Below are positions 21,582-35,400 of a stretch of 64,000 nucleotides of DNA, piece after piece. The stretch is from contig MU271163.1 of the NCBI GenBank assembly GCA_021432605.1, positions 62,001 through 126,000 on the forward strand, given 5' to 3'. Positions within the stretch are counted from its first letter, which is position 1. Each line of letters starts with the position of its first letter. Source of the DNA: Coniochaeta sp. PMI_546 (Eukaryota > Ascomycota > Sordariomycetes > Coniochaetales > Coniochaetaceae). Below the pieces are notes generated by a model. The model did no database searches. It saw nothing but the letters and a program-made list of their open reading frames with translations, and had not been told where the DNA came from. The position numbers and the translations under genes were made by a program.

Positions 21582-23457
21582 ATGCCCATACAAGAAACGA
21601 TTACCATCATAAACAACTCCGGCAAGATCATCAGCACTGTATGATATGGTCGCCCTTTTCATTCTCGTGACAAGTAAACTTTATGGCTGACTTTGATCGC
21701 ATCCGCAGGGCAAGCACCTTGTCAATCTCTTCAAGGATGCCAAGGCAGCCTACAAGGACAAGAAGGAGGCTCTGAGGGCCGAGCGTTGCCCCGTACCGGG
21801 TATACGCCGTGCCCAGACTTTTGACGTCGCTACGCCGCGCAGAGGGGGCCCGGCAGTGGAGTACTATGAGTACGACCCAGATGAGTACTATGAGGACCAT
21901 GTCTACGACCGCTACGGCGCCTCGGACCGGCGACGATCACATGACGACAGCCATTCTCTTTCTTCTTCTAACCGCAGCTACCGTTCCCGGAGGTCCCACC
22001 GTCACCGCTCCGCGTCCCAGTCCCGGCCCGCCCTGACCGAGTCGAACCTCCGAACACACTCCGAGGTATCCGCGACAAGACCCTCTGCTGCGCCTCAAAC
22101 GTACAGATCTCCATACGCTGAGACCGCGCCCCGAGATATGGCCTTATCCCGACCTTCACTTCATCATGCTGCAACAACGTCAGCTATCCATCCGCATATG
22201 TCCCGCACAGCAGTAGCACCGTCGACCTTCACTGAGACAGCGTCACCCGTACCGACTCCCCGTCAGAGCATGCTTGTTCACCGACCCAGGTCCGATGCAT
22301 CCCTGCCCAAGAAATCGAAGGAAATCGACCTCAACCTCGCCTACGGTAACATTCCGCCAGACTTGGCTTCTCGGGTCGATCTTGATGTGCATCATGAGTA
22401 TGACCATGATGCCCCCCCACCACCCGCCTTCATCTCGCCTGTCGTCTACCACGATGAAGAGCAAGAAGCACGCACCCTCATGGCACGCATCGAGTCCTTG
22501 CTCGACGAAGCACACTGTATTCAGCACAGCGCAACCGCCATCATCGCCCATCTCCAGGGCAACCCCGAGGCCGCAGCGGCCGTGGCCTTGACGCTGGCCG
22601 AACTATCGACCCTCCTAGGCAAGTTGAGCCCGGCCTTCCTGAGTGTGGTGAAGGGCGGGAGCCCGGCCGTCTTCGCCCTGCTGGCCAGCCCGCAGTTTCT
22701 CATTGCCGCCGGCGTGGCCGTCGGCGTTACGGTCGTCATGTTCGGCGGCTGGAAGATTGTCAAGCGGATTCGCGAGGCCAAGAAGGAGAAAGAGAGCGCG
22801 ATGGCGTTCGAGATGCAGCAGCAAGGAGCTCCAGGCCAGGAGCCCTACGAGCCGTTCACTCCATTCCCAGTTGGTGTCGCTGCCAGTGGCTTTGACGAGG
22901 CGCTAGTCTTGGAGGAGGAGCTCAGCACAATCGAGAGTTGGCGAAGGGGCATCGTACCCTTCGGAGAGGATGAGAGCGCCGACATGGAACTTATCAGCCC
23001 CGAGGCGGAGAGGAGACGAAGACAGGACAAAGGTGATGGTATTACCCCTGACGATTCGGCGTCAAGAAGTGGACGAACGGAGAAGACCTCAAGGTCGCAC
23101 AGGACGAACAAGACGACACGACGGAGCGGGCACAGCCACCACCCCAGTAGTCGTAGGCACGGCGACGGCAGCCGAGATGACATCCCCGAGCGCAAGAGCA
23201 GTAAAGGCTTCGCATCCCGGGAAGGAGGTGATGACGAGAGCGAGAGGAGCAGCAGCCATCGGAGCCACAAGAGTTCTCGGTCGAAGAAGACTGGGAAGGC
23301 CGAGGTGAAGGCTATCGAGGGTGGCAGTAAGGAGGCTGGCAATACACTCGACGTTGTCTTGCACAAGGAGAAGAAGCCCAACATGCTGAGGACGCTCTTC
23401 AAGAAGAAAAAAGAAAAGGAAGATCACGAAAAAGCTCGAGTGTCGGTTTCGGCCTGA
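21582..23457 (+). CDS. Basic, low-complexity protein with one hydrophobic hairpin, unknown function
   Basis: Two exons, 21582-21638 and 21709-23457, give 601 aa. The first exon encodes MPIQETITIINNSGKIIST and is needed to reach an ATG; the long frame alone starts only with GTG. The intron has GTATGA..GCTGAC..CGCAG. After a Tyr/Asp-rich piece and a long Arg/Ser-rich disordered region comes a hydrophobic region near 305-367, with the last 29 residues (AVFALLASPQ through VTVVMFGGW) long enough to cross a membrane, followed by a Lys/Arg stop-transfer segment. The C-terminal 230 residues are charged, Ser/Arg/His-rich and end in a Lys cluster. It resembles conserved fungal hypothetical proteins; function is not known to me. 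Confidence 0.82.
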
Positions 23458-24732
23458 AGCTATCGCACACAGGCAGATCTGGTGTTTGGGCGTCATGGAT
23501 ATGGGTAATCTCTTTAGCAAGTTTAACCATATAGAATAGATCCTAGTACATCGTCCTCCGGACACCCAATTGTAGCTTCAAGACTCCTAGTCCACACCTA
23601 GAATGACAAACAGTAGGGTGAGTTGACTCCCCCGTGTAGTATTAAGATTGACCTCGCGATGTCACTTGTCCTGTTAGCAGCATGCGACGTAGTTGATGAA
23701 GAGTGACGAATGTATACTTTTCGCCATGTTCTAGAGTCCGGTTGCCCTTCACAGGTTTACTCTGCACGACCTCGCTTGCTGTATGTAGCTTTGCAGACTC
23801 TGTCGTCGTCTCGCCGCATCATTCCGCGGTGGTCCATTCCCCACAAGTGTCATACCATGGTCCTACCTTCCCTACACGATACAGTACATCATGATTATCC
23901 GCAGGATGGCTGCAAGTGCTTTAACTCGTCGGTTGCTCCCATTGTCTAGGTAGCCATCCGGGTCTTGTAGCTTTAGGAGCCCGACAGCAAGATCGAAGGT
24001 TGCCGTTTCTCTGGCCCAGAATCAACTCGCGACGGCCTACCTTCCAATTCTTATCGTCATGATGCTGGTCCCGAAGCTCTTGATAGCCACCGATGCGGGA
24101 AAGAGCCCTTCCACAAGGAGCAGAGCTTCGACAACCCCCTGCTCCGTTACTGTTTGCGAATAGTGCAACGTAGTATCCAGCAAAAGGCGAGACACTGTAT
24201 TGTGAATGGCCAGCAGCCAAGGGTGTACCAGCGACTCGCCTAAGTGTGAGTAGGTCGTCACGCACATCAGAGAGTGGACACCTACGACCTAGACATGAAG
24301 CAGTTGCATTACATCAGCGACGGCCGACACGCCACGCGGCTCTGATATGTATCCAGAATACCATGTTGGATTCGCGATGCCACCTCTTAGGAGAAGAGAA
24401 TGCTACTCCCAGCCCAAAATTCTCGAAGTCCGCGTGGCGGTGGTCCGGTTCACCCTCTAGGTTTAGGGTAAGGCGGCACAAGGATAGCAGTGATGCCGCC
24501 AATATCAGCCATCTTCACAGGATTATGCCATCGAAACACACAGGATCTGGGAGTCTGTAGCTGAGTCACAGATGGATGAATTCGTCCTTTCGTCACGGGT
24601 GATGACAGCTACTTTGTTGATTTCTAATCATTGAGGTCCTCGTTAGGAACCAGCCCATGAAATAGTTGTACTTGGAAGAATAGGGCCATCGACATAGACT
24701 TCATAGTGAGTGTCAGAGACTCTGTTCCCACC
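23458..24732. other. Convergent intergenic region
   Basis: About 1.3 kb between two convergent genes. Only short frames without recognisable protein content; no repeats seen. Confidence 0.45.
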
Positions 24733-26304
24733 TCACATGATGACCTCATTTGTGACATCCTGCAAGTATGTTAGATTAAGCATGTCGATTATGGAAGGGG
24801 AGTTTACTCACCCTCTTTAGCTCCTTGAACGGCAAGCAAATGCAGTTCTGCACGCGCACCTCATCACCGACACCACACTCCTTGCCCAAGATGGTGATGG
24901 CTTGCACCTTGACGCCGTTCTTGATTATGCTGGTGTTATGACTCGTCACAGGCATCGGGGTGCCTTCCACCCGAGCCCAGGCGCCCACACGGCTGTTCCA
25001 ACCAATAATCGAGTACAGCACGCAGGCATCGTGCTTGATCTCCGAGTCCTCAAGCACGATGGACTCCTTGATCCGGGCGCCGGCACCGACAGTGACCCGC
25101 GGGCCGATCGACACGTTGGGCCCTAGCTTGGCTGTCGGATCGACATGTGCTGTCTTATGGATGAAAACGGGTGGGAGGATGTTGGCCGAGGGTTTTGCCA
25201 GCTCGTCCGAGTTGTTTTGCCATGCCTTCTGGAGATAGAGGGCGTTCGCAGGCACAGCTGAGCCAGCGGTCTTGATCTGCCGCCAGAAGTCCTTGGTCTC
25301 ATACACGTAGAACTGCTTGGTGTCGGCCATGTCGCCGAGAATATCCTGCTCCAGGCGGATGACCTCATTCTTGCTGTTCTCGTCGTCGTCGTCGTTTATG
25401 ATGAAGGAGTTTTCGAGGTTGTCGGAGGATGGGTAGGAGACGAGGCGTGCCGGTCGATCAGTGCGCCGCTTGATGGCGCTGCGGATGGACGGGAAGATGG
25501 CATCGGTGCTGAACAGGTAGACACCGCAATTGATCAGGTTGGAAATGTGACTCTCCGGCTTCTCCACATAGTGCAGAACACGACGTGTGTGTGCGTCGCT
25601 GACAATGCAACCGAAATTCGACGCTGCATCCTCGCTGACACGAGTCCCGAGGATGACAGCTTCGGCGTCCTTCTCGCGGAACATCTTGAGCATCTCATTT
25701 AGTGGGAAGCTGCAGCAGACATCGGAGTTGAGCACGAAGATGTGCTGCGGCCGGCCCTTTAGGATAGCATCGCGGAAGTGATACAGGCCGCCGGCAGTGC
25801 CGAGTGCCTGGTATTCTCGGAGGTATTTGATTGAGAGGTTGGGGAACTCGATCGAGGCATCTTTGATGAAGTCGCGGAAGACAGACTCCTCGTAGTATCC
25901 GATCAGATAGACCTCCTGGATCGAGGGGACCTTGTCGATGGCAGTCAGACAGTGCCAGATGATGGGGTGACCGGCAACATCGAAGAGGGGCTAGAAGACG
26001 GCAGAGCAAGCTCGTTATCAGCAACGTTGTTGAAGAATGGAAGGGATAGCTCAGGGCAGAGCAGAGGGGAGATCTTACCTTGGGCACATCGAGAGAGAGC
26101 GGCCTGAAGCGTGTGCCTCTGGAGGAGCCACCGACCTGCGAGCAAGCAATTGTGTTAGTGAAATGCCTAACATGTTTGTTCCATCAGAGGGAGACTCGGG
26201 CACAGCTCCGCGTTTGGTCACCGCCAACTCACAAGAATCACGGCTTTGGTGACAGCGGGGACGCCATTGGGCGCCTTTTCCCGGTGTGGGATCTGGAGAG
26301 ACAT
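24733..26304 (-). CDS. Mannose-1-phosphate guanylyltransferase, alpha (GMPPA-type) subunit
   Basis: Nucleotidyltransferase with a left-handed beta-helix, related to GMPPA, which in animals is the regulatory partner of the GDP-mannose-forming enzyme GMPPB. Exons 26304-26233, 26135-26079, 25990-24812 and 24759-24733 give 444 aa. The signature [22 protein letters not shown] spans an exon junction at residues 25-46 and has the GMPPA form. Further blocks are VLNSDVCCSFPL, YVEKPESHISNLINCGVYLF, the hexapeptide repeats HVDPTAKLGPNVSIGPRVTV and the C-terminal NCICLPFKELKR. A final 27-nt exon supplies DVTNEVIM, the usual family end, and would be missed if the frame were read through to 24776. Product feeds protein glycosylation, GPI anchors and wall mannan. 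Confidence 0.92.
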
Positions 26305-27843
26305 GGCTGATGAGAGCAGAATAGAAAAGATCTTGGTCTCGAGTAGTAGCTGTTAGAATGATAGAGTCGCTCAGAGCGAAGCGGAGATCTTGACAGCTTC
26401 CAGGTGTTCGTTGGAGACCAGAAGTTCTTCTCCACAAAGACCGTACAGTACGAAGGTACAGTTTCCCCTGAAAGTGTGAACCAATTGCGATGTGGGGTAG
26501 ATGCGGTGAACACGAAGGTCACGGTGTGTGTGTGTATGGTCTGTGCGGGACCTGAGCGGGCAACAATGCCCACCAGCCAGCGAGCATCTACACGTGGACT
26601 CGAAGTCCATCCTCTTGTTGATATGCGGGGCATTACCGACGGGATTCCTCCAGCCCGCTCGAGAGGCTGAGATCATGAGATGGACCCTGCAGTAGCTGCC
26701 AGAGGCGGGGCTAGCCTCATCTTCCACTACACGTAGTCTAGTGCATACACAGATAAGGTACAGGTAGACTTTGGTTTGGATGACTTGAACCTGCAAAACA
26801 CCATATACTCAACTGAACATTGGCTTCAAAGCAGGAATATTCTGGAGGCTGTTGTTGCATGACATCTTCTTTTCCTTTGCCACTGTCAATATGATTGCTA
26901 TCGATTTCATTCGCCAGAAACAGTCGTGTCAGAAATGCTTTGGTCCCGAGTTGAATTATGACCTTCACACTGTTCTGACAGCTTCCCAACACAACGAAAC
27001 CACAACAAGCTCTCCCCTATATTAGTGTTGGGGATAGTTAGGTTTGCAGTGCCTACGGACCAATGGCACCTTTGATTTGCATGGACAGGAGGTGCTTGCA
27101 CATTTTGACTACTTGTTTTTGGATGTGCATTTCGATCACGAGAGTTCACAGAAATTCACGCCCGCCCATATAAAATGCACCATCTGGCGTGAACACATGT
27201 TCACCCACGCTGCCACAGTAAACCGTCCTCGGGTGTCCTCTCCCAGCCCCCTCCTTTGCGACGTCGTGGATTGGGACTGTATTGTTAAGGTAAAGCATTG
27301 GGTTGCGCACTGGCACCTAGCAATCCTTATCAATTCCGTGTGGTTTTCTCTCCCATTTTCAACCAAACTTCATCGCCCATCTCCTTCGAGCTGGTGCGGC
27401 TTATCTGTCTCTCAACCCTCATTTACACTTCCTGCAACTTCTCTGCCAGTCCCACCTCCATCTCTCTACCTTCTCTTTTCGGTGACAAACCTGTGGTCTG
27501 TTGCCTTTGTTCACCTGTTACTTCTTTTTCTCAGGACACCGCTCAACCAAATCATCATCAACTTCGCAGCCACATCTCGATCACCATCATCGTTCTTTCC
27601 CGTCTTTCACTTCCGAGCCGCCGTAACGTGTCAGGGTTTCTCGGGAGAGCCTCAACTGTGGAGTCTCTGCTGTGGAAGCAACATCATCTGTCATTTATTC
27701 CATCACAGAAAAACTGTGTTGTCGTCTCATCAACTGTCCCTCCTCCGCCGCCGTCTGTTACCATCTTGTCCATTGCCGCAGGTAAGACCTATTTTATTCG
27801 CTTTGAACAGCCAAGGCATGTTCTAACGGATGTCGCAGATAAT
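26305..27843. other. Divergent intergenic region with long pyrimidine-rich leader
   Basis: About 1.5 kb between GMPPA-type and dynamin genes. A TATA box (ATATAAAA) lies at 27168-27175. From about 27330 to 27780 the plus strand is strongly C/T rich, as in leaders of well-expressed fungal genes. A leader intron is likely at 27782-27838 (GTAAGA..CTAACGGATGTCGCAG), ending six bases before the dynamin ATG. A long open frame here is a by-product of the C/T bias. Confidence 0.5.
27168..27175 (+). promoter_or_regulatory. TATA box of the dynamin-family gene
   Basis: ATATAAAA, about 670 bp before the start codon and just ahead of the pyrimidine-rich stretch. It implies a leader of roughly 550 nt after removal of the leader intron. 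Confidence 0.4.
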
Positions 27844-30800
27844 ATGGCACGGGGACGGGTTATCAAGGAGGAGCCAGGCTACAGTAAATCAACTGGTACT
27901 GATTCCGTTGATATCATCCCACGAATTCATAATGCCGCCGTAAATGAGGCGGGCAGGGCTCTGAAGTCCGGTAAAGTACCAGCCGGAGCCCGATCATCGA
28001 CGATCACAGTGCCGGAGCCCAGTGAGCGGAGAGGCATTCGGTCAGGCGCGCGTAAGTTCACCCGTCGCGGTTGTAGTCACATGTTGCTAATCACTCAGTT
28101 TAGCGAGTATCGATACTCGCCCGCAGATCCCAGCTCCAGAAGACGAGGGCGAGGAAGACGAGTGCATTCTTATGGAGGTGCGCCATCGTGTCAAGGCCCT
28201 GCCCGAGGAGGAGAATCCGGTCAATCAGAACATGTCCTTCATGTCGAACCCGGCATTCCAAGCGATAGGCCAACAGCTCAAGGAAGTAAACGACACACTA
28301 GGTACCCTCCAATCGTTAGGGATCCAGCATGTTGCAAGCCTTCCGGAACTTGTTCTCGTCGGTGATCAGTCAGCGGGGAAGTCCAGCATCATGTCCGCTA
28401 TCGCAGGGCTCAACCTACCTCACAACACTGGCGTTTGCACCCGTTGCCCAGTTCACATACGATTGTCTCGCGCTGTTGGCTCCGACTGGACTTGCCGAGT
28501 CAGCCTCCAGCAAGACTATGCATTCGTTCCTGGCGACGAACCCATCACCCAAGGCGACGTCACTCGTGATAATCCGTTCCCACCTTGGGTCAAGCAACCG
28601 CGGGTCGTGAAGGATTTTGTCACCATTCGCGAAAAGGTCGAGTCCATCGAACAAGTCCTTCGGTGGGCCCAGGTTGCCATCCTGAATCATGACGACAATC
28701 ACGAGCTATTCATACCCAAGGACATGTGCGATAGCCAAGCCAGCGCTTCCATCGATGGCACTAGCGCTTCCGAAACGCTTTCCAGGGCGGAGTCCCAGAC
28801 GAAAGCCAAGTTCTCGCCCAATACCGTGGCTCTAGAAATCCGAGGGCCTGGCCTGCCGGATCTCTCATTCTACGACTTGCCGGGAGTATTTGCCAATGCC
28901 CGCCGTATCGAAGACCAGTATCTTGCTGAAGTTGTCTTGAATCTGACACGGGAGTACATCTCACATTCCGGAGCCATCATCCTTTGGGCCGTTCCTATGA
29001 ACACAGATCCGGAGAATTCGACCACCTTCCGGGTGATCCGCGAGATGGGTGCTGTCGAGCGATGCTTAGGAGTCATGACCAAAGCAGATCTCCTACCAAG
29101 CGGCGGTCATGACCAGTGGATCGCCATCCTCGAAGGCAAGTTTCACCAGACCGGTCTCGGTTATTTCATAACATCTCGACCGGATAGAGGTGATCTAGAC
29201 AACCAGACAGCTTGGGAGGAAGCCTTCTTCAATAGGAGAGCCAGCCATGGTTCTCATACCGAGACACCGACTTGGCCCCAAGAGTTTGCTGAGTACGACG
29301 AGATTTGTGGCGTGGTACGCTTGAAGGACTTCTTGTCTCACAAGCTTGCCCAGGACTTCCGCAGAAGGTTCGTCGTGTTACTTGCTATTCGCCGATGCTT
29401 CCAGTCGCTAATCACCTTGCTTAACTAGCCTCCCTGCTGTCAAGACCAAACTGCAGGAACGCCTGCATGATGTTGTGAGCCAGCTGAGAAAGCTCCCAGA
29501 GCTTCCAGCAAATCCGGAGTTCGAAATCAGGAAAGGCTTGCACGACTTTACCAACCTTGCGCGTACTTGCCTTGAAGGCCAGGAGTTTTTAGACGCATGG
29601 AAAGCCAAGGAGCAGGAGTTTAGTGGCGCGATCCTTGGCATGAAACCCAAGTACATCGTAAAGCCTCCCGCCACTAATGTTATCGATCTTGACTCGGATA
29701 TCCCCATGGCTGGAAACACACCTAGCCAGCAGCCGAAGAGGCCCTCCGTGACGGATCATTACGCAGATCTACACAACACGCCTTCCAAGCGACGTGCCGG
29801 TGCGATGATCACCTCCTTCGGGGTGAAGGACGAGGACAGCCCGGCATGTACTCCGCGTGGTCTACGCATGTCTGTCACGCCCGTTGCAACACCATCCGGC
29901 CTTCGAGCTCCCGGTATGCCCCCTCGGTCGAGAACTCTGGAGGAGATCCGCGCCATCATCCAGTCCAAGCGGGCGCCAGGTGTACCAGACTCGATTCCTG
30001 ACGGAGTATATCAGTATCTCTGCACGGAGTCAGTACAACCTTGGTCCCGTCCAGTTAACACGTTCTTGAAGGAGACAAGCAAACTCGTCAACACGGAGCT
30101 ACACAAGGCACTAGAGACAGCTTTCTCGGTGCTTAAGAAGAGGTCTGTATATCGTGAGGCGAGAACCCACCTTGATGCTTTCCTTAAGGCGCACCGAGAT
30201 ACTTTGGCAGCACATCTCGGCTACGCCCTCAACCTGGAGCGCCGTCGGATGTTTACCAAGAACGAGGAATTCTTTACGGCCAATAAGGAGTCTGAGCTAC
30301 GGGAGTTGACGCGTCACCGCCACTTCTACCGATGGGCGGCAATGGGTCAACAGCAAGCTGCCCAGCAAGGTGACAGACAGCGGCCTCGGCCACTCAAGGA
30401 GATGACAGAAGATGAACGACAGCAGGAACAAGCCCGCATGGCCAAAGAGGCGCCCAAGATGGGTAGAGACCCGTATCAGCAGGAGCTCGAGGTGGCGGCG
30501 TACACTAGAGGGTACTACCTAACTGCAGCTTCTAGATTCATTGATTATGTGTCTCTCCACATCCTCTCAGGAATGTTCCCAGCTGTGGCAGAGTCCATCC
30601 AGCAGCATCTCGACAAGAAGCTAGGCTTGCTCGACCATGCTGGTAAGTCTCCTCTCCACAACTCCACAACAGACAATGCGTAGGTACTCGTGCTAACTGT
30701 GATTCCGCTTTGCAGACAGGGCTCTCTTTGACCGCTTGATGGAGGAAGAGTCCGCGACTGCCGACAAAAGGGCTCAGTTAAAGGACGACAAGCACAAATT

Positions 30801-30978
30801 TGACAAGGCCATGGAGTCTATTCTAGCGCTCGAGAAATCAGTGTCGGCTCGAACAGCACACAACGATGGCGAGGGAGATGAGGACATGGATTTTGACGTG
30901 GACATCTCGATGACGCCATGCTCGCCGCTCGGCCAGTCCATGTATCCACCGACATTGGCGACCGGCGAGGTCATGTAG
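27844..30978 (+). CDS. Dynamin-superfamily large GTPase
   Basis: Large GTPase of 982 aa in four coding exons: 27844-28051, 28104-29367, 29429-30642 and 30716-30978. The GTPase motifs are all present: P-loop GDQSAGKSS at 156-164, the switch Thr in NTGVCTRCP, DLPG at 327-330 and TKAD at 395-398. The stalk/effector region follows, with a helical GED-like end (YYLTAASRFIDYVSLHIL..). Residues near 590-690 form a disordered insert with VIDLDSDIP, which looks like a SUMO-interaction motif, and Pro/Thr-rich repeats. There is no PH domain or Pro-rich tail, so it is closer to the Mx/fungal dynamin-like group than to Vps1 or Dnm1. Membrane target unknown; the SUMO-type motif could point to the nucleus or a regulated complex. 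Confidence 0.9.
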
Positions 30979-32458
30979 GCGTCTGTCTGTGTTTTCTGTC
31001 TCACTGACGAGGACTATATTTTGCTTCTACTATTTTGCGAGGACAGCTTGTGTCGGCAAATTGTATCGGGGATGGAGGCGTTCTTGTGTGTATAGGGTAC
31101 ATGAAGGGCATGTCACATGATATCCGGAATTTGTTGCTAAGAGGCTCACTTGGCCTCAGGTACTTGTCGATATTTGTTGGGGAAGGCGCGTCTCTGGTTG
31201 CTTTGTATCGAGGTGCTGGTGTTTATGATACATCATGATGTATGTCAGGAACTTTACAGTATGGCAAAGTGCACCTTAGCTTCGTGTGGATTTCTTTGTG
31301 CTATTCGAGATTTGCCTTCTGATAAGATCATTCCAAGGCTCGAGATGACTGGCAATTCTGACAAGTGCAAAGTACCGAGTGAGAACCGGGGGTCCGGTCC
31401 ATGCACGCCACCCATGACTCTGTGCATTGTAGCATACGATGACAATTTGGATGGGGAACGAGTCGGCATGGGCGTATTCTAGGTACGCATACATATGAAA
31501 TCCATGATTTTGGCTGCAACCAGCTATGGAGTCAAGAGCGAGGCGGAAGAGATGAAGTTCTCGATGACACGGGATATATCTAGGTAGGTACCTGATGTTC
31601 TCGGTGCCTGTGTTTTGGCGACCGTACCGCGGGGGAAAAAAAGATTACTGTGTATGGAACCTGAAAGGTCCGCCGCGTATGTCAGCCACAAGTTTTGGAA
31701 GGAACGATGTGCAGAGAATGGCCCGTGCTCACTCACGGCTATGCCGCTTCTGGTCCAGACTCGGGTGAGGAACTTGCTGAGTGGGTCCGTCCCAGCGGTC
31801 ACATCGCCTCCCCTTCTCGGGTGAATGTCCTGTGGCTGTCATCTCCCCATCTCGACAAGCGAACACCGTCACCTACACTACTGTCACCAAGATTAGTGTA
31901 CAAGCAACAAGCAATCCTGTTCTCTCTTGACGAGCATTCTTGTCAGCATTCACTGCCCACCTTGCTCAGCACCAGTGGCGTTACACGCGTTGTTGACCGA
32001 CGCCGTCTTCTCGTCCCGCCTCTCCCTCCAACATTCAACGGTGCCCCTCGTCCGATCAAACGGCCTTTCAACCTGTGGGTCTCAAACTTCTCGTCCTCTG
32101 CCGGATCATCGTACACTTTCAATATAACCACCTGAGAACGATACGTCATGACACTGGCAGTGTAAAGGCCTTCTTTTTCGGACCAGTGGGGGGTCATCTT
32201 TGTGCGGCCGACACGCCTTGTGTCTTTTCGCCTTCACTAGGCTCGTGGCTGGTACGCGTTGGGAGTGAAGAACTCAGAGAACTTTTGTTGCTTCCTTACG
32301 AGCCTCACCGCGGCCTCAGCCTTTTATCATCTTTACAGTGTCCAGGATTCCCGGCATTGTTGTTCCGCGTGCCTGCTCAAGCAGTGATATAACCTGTCAC
32401 CGCTTCATCTTCTATCAACACAAGACAATATTCGGACCCATCCCAACCGCGATCATCC
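30979..32458. other. Intergenic region upstream of the Cdc4-like gene
   Basis: About 1.5 kb. It contains the dynamin 3' UTR and the F-box gene promoter and leader, which is C/T-rich from about 31840 to 32060 and again near 32400. No RNA gene or repeat recognised. Confidence 0.45.
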
Positions 32459-35400
32459 ATGGGAAGGACTCGAACACCCGTGACTCTTCCTGGGCCACAT
32501 GGCATCATGCCTTCGTCCACCGCAAGCCCTGGTCTGGCACCACTTCACAAGCCTACAGAAGTCGACCGTTCCAGGAGTCAACAAGTCTCCCTGCGATGGG
32601 ACGACGAAACCACCTCTGCTCGCCGATCCGCACGACTGCAGTTCGAGGTGGCCGAGTGCGTCGAAACCAAGACTGTCACGACTACAACCACAACCAAGCG
32701 TTCATATCCACCTCTGTTTGTGAGGGAGCCCCGCTCTCTGCATTGTCTTGATTCCAAGGAGTACCCCTTAGCATCCCGCCCTACCCCTCCGGAGTTGAGC
32801 CGAGTCACGCTCGACATGGCCGATTTCGATGCCGAGCGTTGGACTTTTGACGACGAGCCGTCGACCATGCAGGTATGCATTTTTTGTCTTCTGCCCCAGC
32901 TTCCTTCGCTTCCACTCTCCCACTGTCCGCCACGTCACTATGTTACCGTGTCGACCGTACTCTTGAGAACTAACAAAGCTAACAAAGTGTCAGACCGAGC
33001 ATACTCCCCATACCGACCTCGCACCTGACTCGAATCGCGAACCCGGAGTCGATAGTCCGAAGAGTCCCAGAAGTCCAACTTACGAGTCCACAATTCGACC
33101 TTCTATCCCTCCCGTCGAATCCTATACCCGCCGATCCAAGCGGACGAGCACACGGACGGCCTCACCTACGTACAACGCAAGCACTCGCTCTTCTAGGAGG
33201 CTGAATCGAAATCCGGGTCTCAGTTTACATCATGCGGTCTCCGATAAACTCCGCCGGGCAGCCGCTAGTAAGTCTGATAAATCCAGGAACTTCTCCGCTG
33301 GATATCTCGCGACCCCGGATACGACAGAGGCTGCCATCGGGGGTCTAGATCATTCCCTACGGGCGATGTCACCCGATGTTCCACCCGGAACCAATTCACG
33401 TACCATGCAGACGACCTCAACATATGATGTCGAAAGCCCAGCAGCAAGCGACTCACATACCATTTTCAGCAGCAATGTTGCAACTCCTCCCATCACAGAC
33501 AGCGATCTCGTCCCGTTTGCGGACCCTGAAGACTCGATCCAGCAGCCCGTCCGCCATTTCCCACCAAGACCCACCATCAACACTGTTGCTGCCCAAGATG
33601 CCAGTTTGCCCAGCCCTCGACTGTCGCCGACTTTGGCGGCCGCGCAGAGCCACCCAAGCCCTGACCAAGATGCCGAAATCGACGATGAAGATGCGTCCAT
33701 GTTTTCTCGGCAGCTAATACGCAGGGACCGCCGCGAGCGACGACAGTGGTTCGACGAAAGTCAGACGACGGATGAAGGAGACGGATCGATGCTTACTACA
33801 CTGTCGGATGGAACACCGGCTCAGGACGACACATGGGCGGTTCAGCCGAGCTTTGCCAACACACGTGCGATGCTCGAAAGCTTTGACGCCATGCCAAACG
33901 AGATGAAGTCCTTCATGATGTACCAATTCCTTCGACGGTGTCCGCGGAAGACCCTTCACATGGTGGCAGATGTGGTCAACCCTGCCCTGATGTGCGACTT
34001 TCTCAAAGAATTGCCTCTTGAGCTCAGCCTCCACGTCTTGTCGTACCTGGATCACCGAGACCTTTGTAGAGCTGCCCAGGTTTCAAAGCACTGGCGAAAC
34101 ATTGTTGACAGCAATGAGACTGGGTGGAAGGAGCTGTTCGACCGTGATGGCTTTCGTCTACCCCCCGGTGAGCTCCGGACTGCCATCCAGCAAGGCTGGG
34201 GATGGCAAGACCCTGTTGGTGAAGAAGGGTGCGAGGTAGATCTCAGCCAACAGACAAGACTCACGGCCTCCGATGCCGATCTGGTTCGCCACACGAGACT
34301 TGAGATGCCGGCCTCCAAGCCGCGCAGCACAAAACGCAAGAGGTCTTCTCTGGCCCCTAGCGTGACGTCGGAGCGCGTTAAACGGCGAGCCAGTGCGCAG
34401 GAGCATCCTAAGGACGATATCGGTTCACAATTGGAGCTGCGGCAACACAAGTCAGAAGGGCCCATTTCGGCTGCCAACGAGGCGGCTGTCACCGTCCCAG
34501 ATCCTCATATTGGACTTCCTAGTTTGCGCAAGCTTCATCTCTTCAAGTCATTGTACAGACGTCATTACATGATAAGAAAGAGTTGGACTAGTGGCAAGGT
34601 TAAGCCAAGCCACGTTGCGTTTGCTGCGCATCCTCGTCATGTCATTACTTGCTTACAATTCGACGACGACAAAATCATCACCGGCAGCGATGACACCTTG
34701 ATTCACATCTACGATACAAAGACTGGCAAGCTTCGCAAGAAGCTCGAAGGCCACGAAGGAGGTGTCTGGGCTTTGCAGTACGAGGGCAACATACTGGTTT
34801 CAGGCAGCACGGATCGGTCTGTTCGCGTTTGGGACATCGAAAAGGGGCTTTGCACCCAGGTCTTTTACGGGCACACGTCCACTGTCCGATGCCTTCAAAT
34901 ACTTATGCCGACAGACACCGGCAGGGTTGAGGACGGTAAGCCGGTCATGCTGCCGGCAAAGCCACTGATCATCACAGGTTCACGGGACAGCCAGCTTCGT
35001 GTATGGCGCTTGCCCGAGGCTACCTCGCGCCGCTACATTCAAACTGGACCTCCAGCCAACGATGCTGAATGTCCTTTCTTCATCCGCATTCTGAGCGGTC
35101 ATTCGCATTCCGTGCGAGCCATCTCTGCTCACGGGGACACTCTTGTCTCCGGTAGTTATGACAGCTCTGTTCGTGTGTGGCGCATCAGTACGGGCGAGGC
35201 CCTACACGTCCTTCACGGTCATAGTGCCAAAGTTTACTCTGTGGTCCTTGACCACCAGCGTAATCGTTGTATATCAGGCTCCATGGATTCCTTGGTGAAA
35301 ATCTGGGACCTCGACACAGGAGCTTGTCTCTATACTCTGGAGGGTCATAGTTTGCTGGTCGGGCTGTTGGACTTGCGGGACGATCTACTCGTCTCCGCCG

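Noticed and set aside
26523-26536. Short GT microsatellite
   Set aside because: Only about six units and no positional meaning.
27044-27826. A 260-codon open frame before the dynamin gene
   Set aside because: It coincides with the C/T-rich leader, where stops are rare; the translation has no protein-like pattern and overlaps the likely leader intron.
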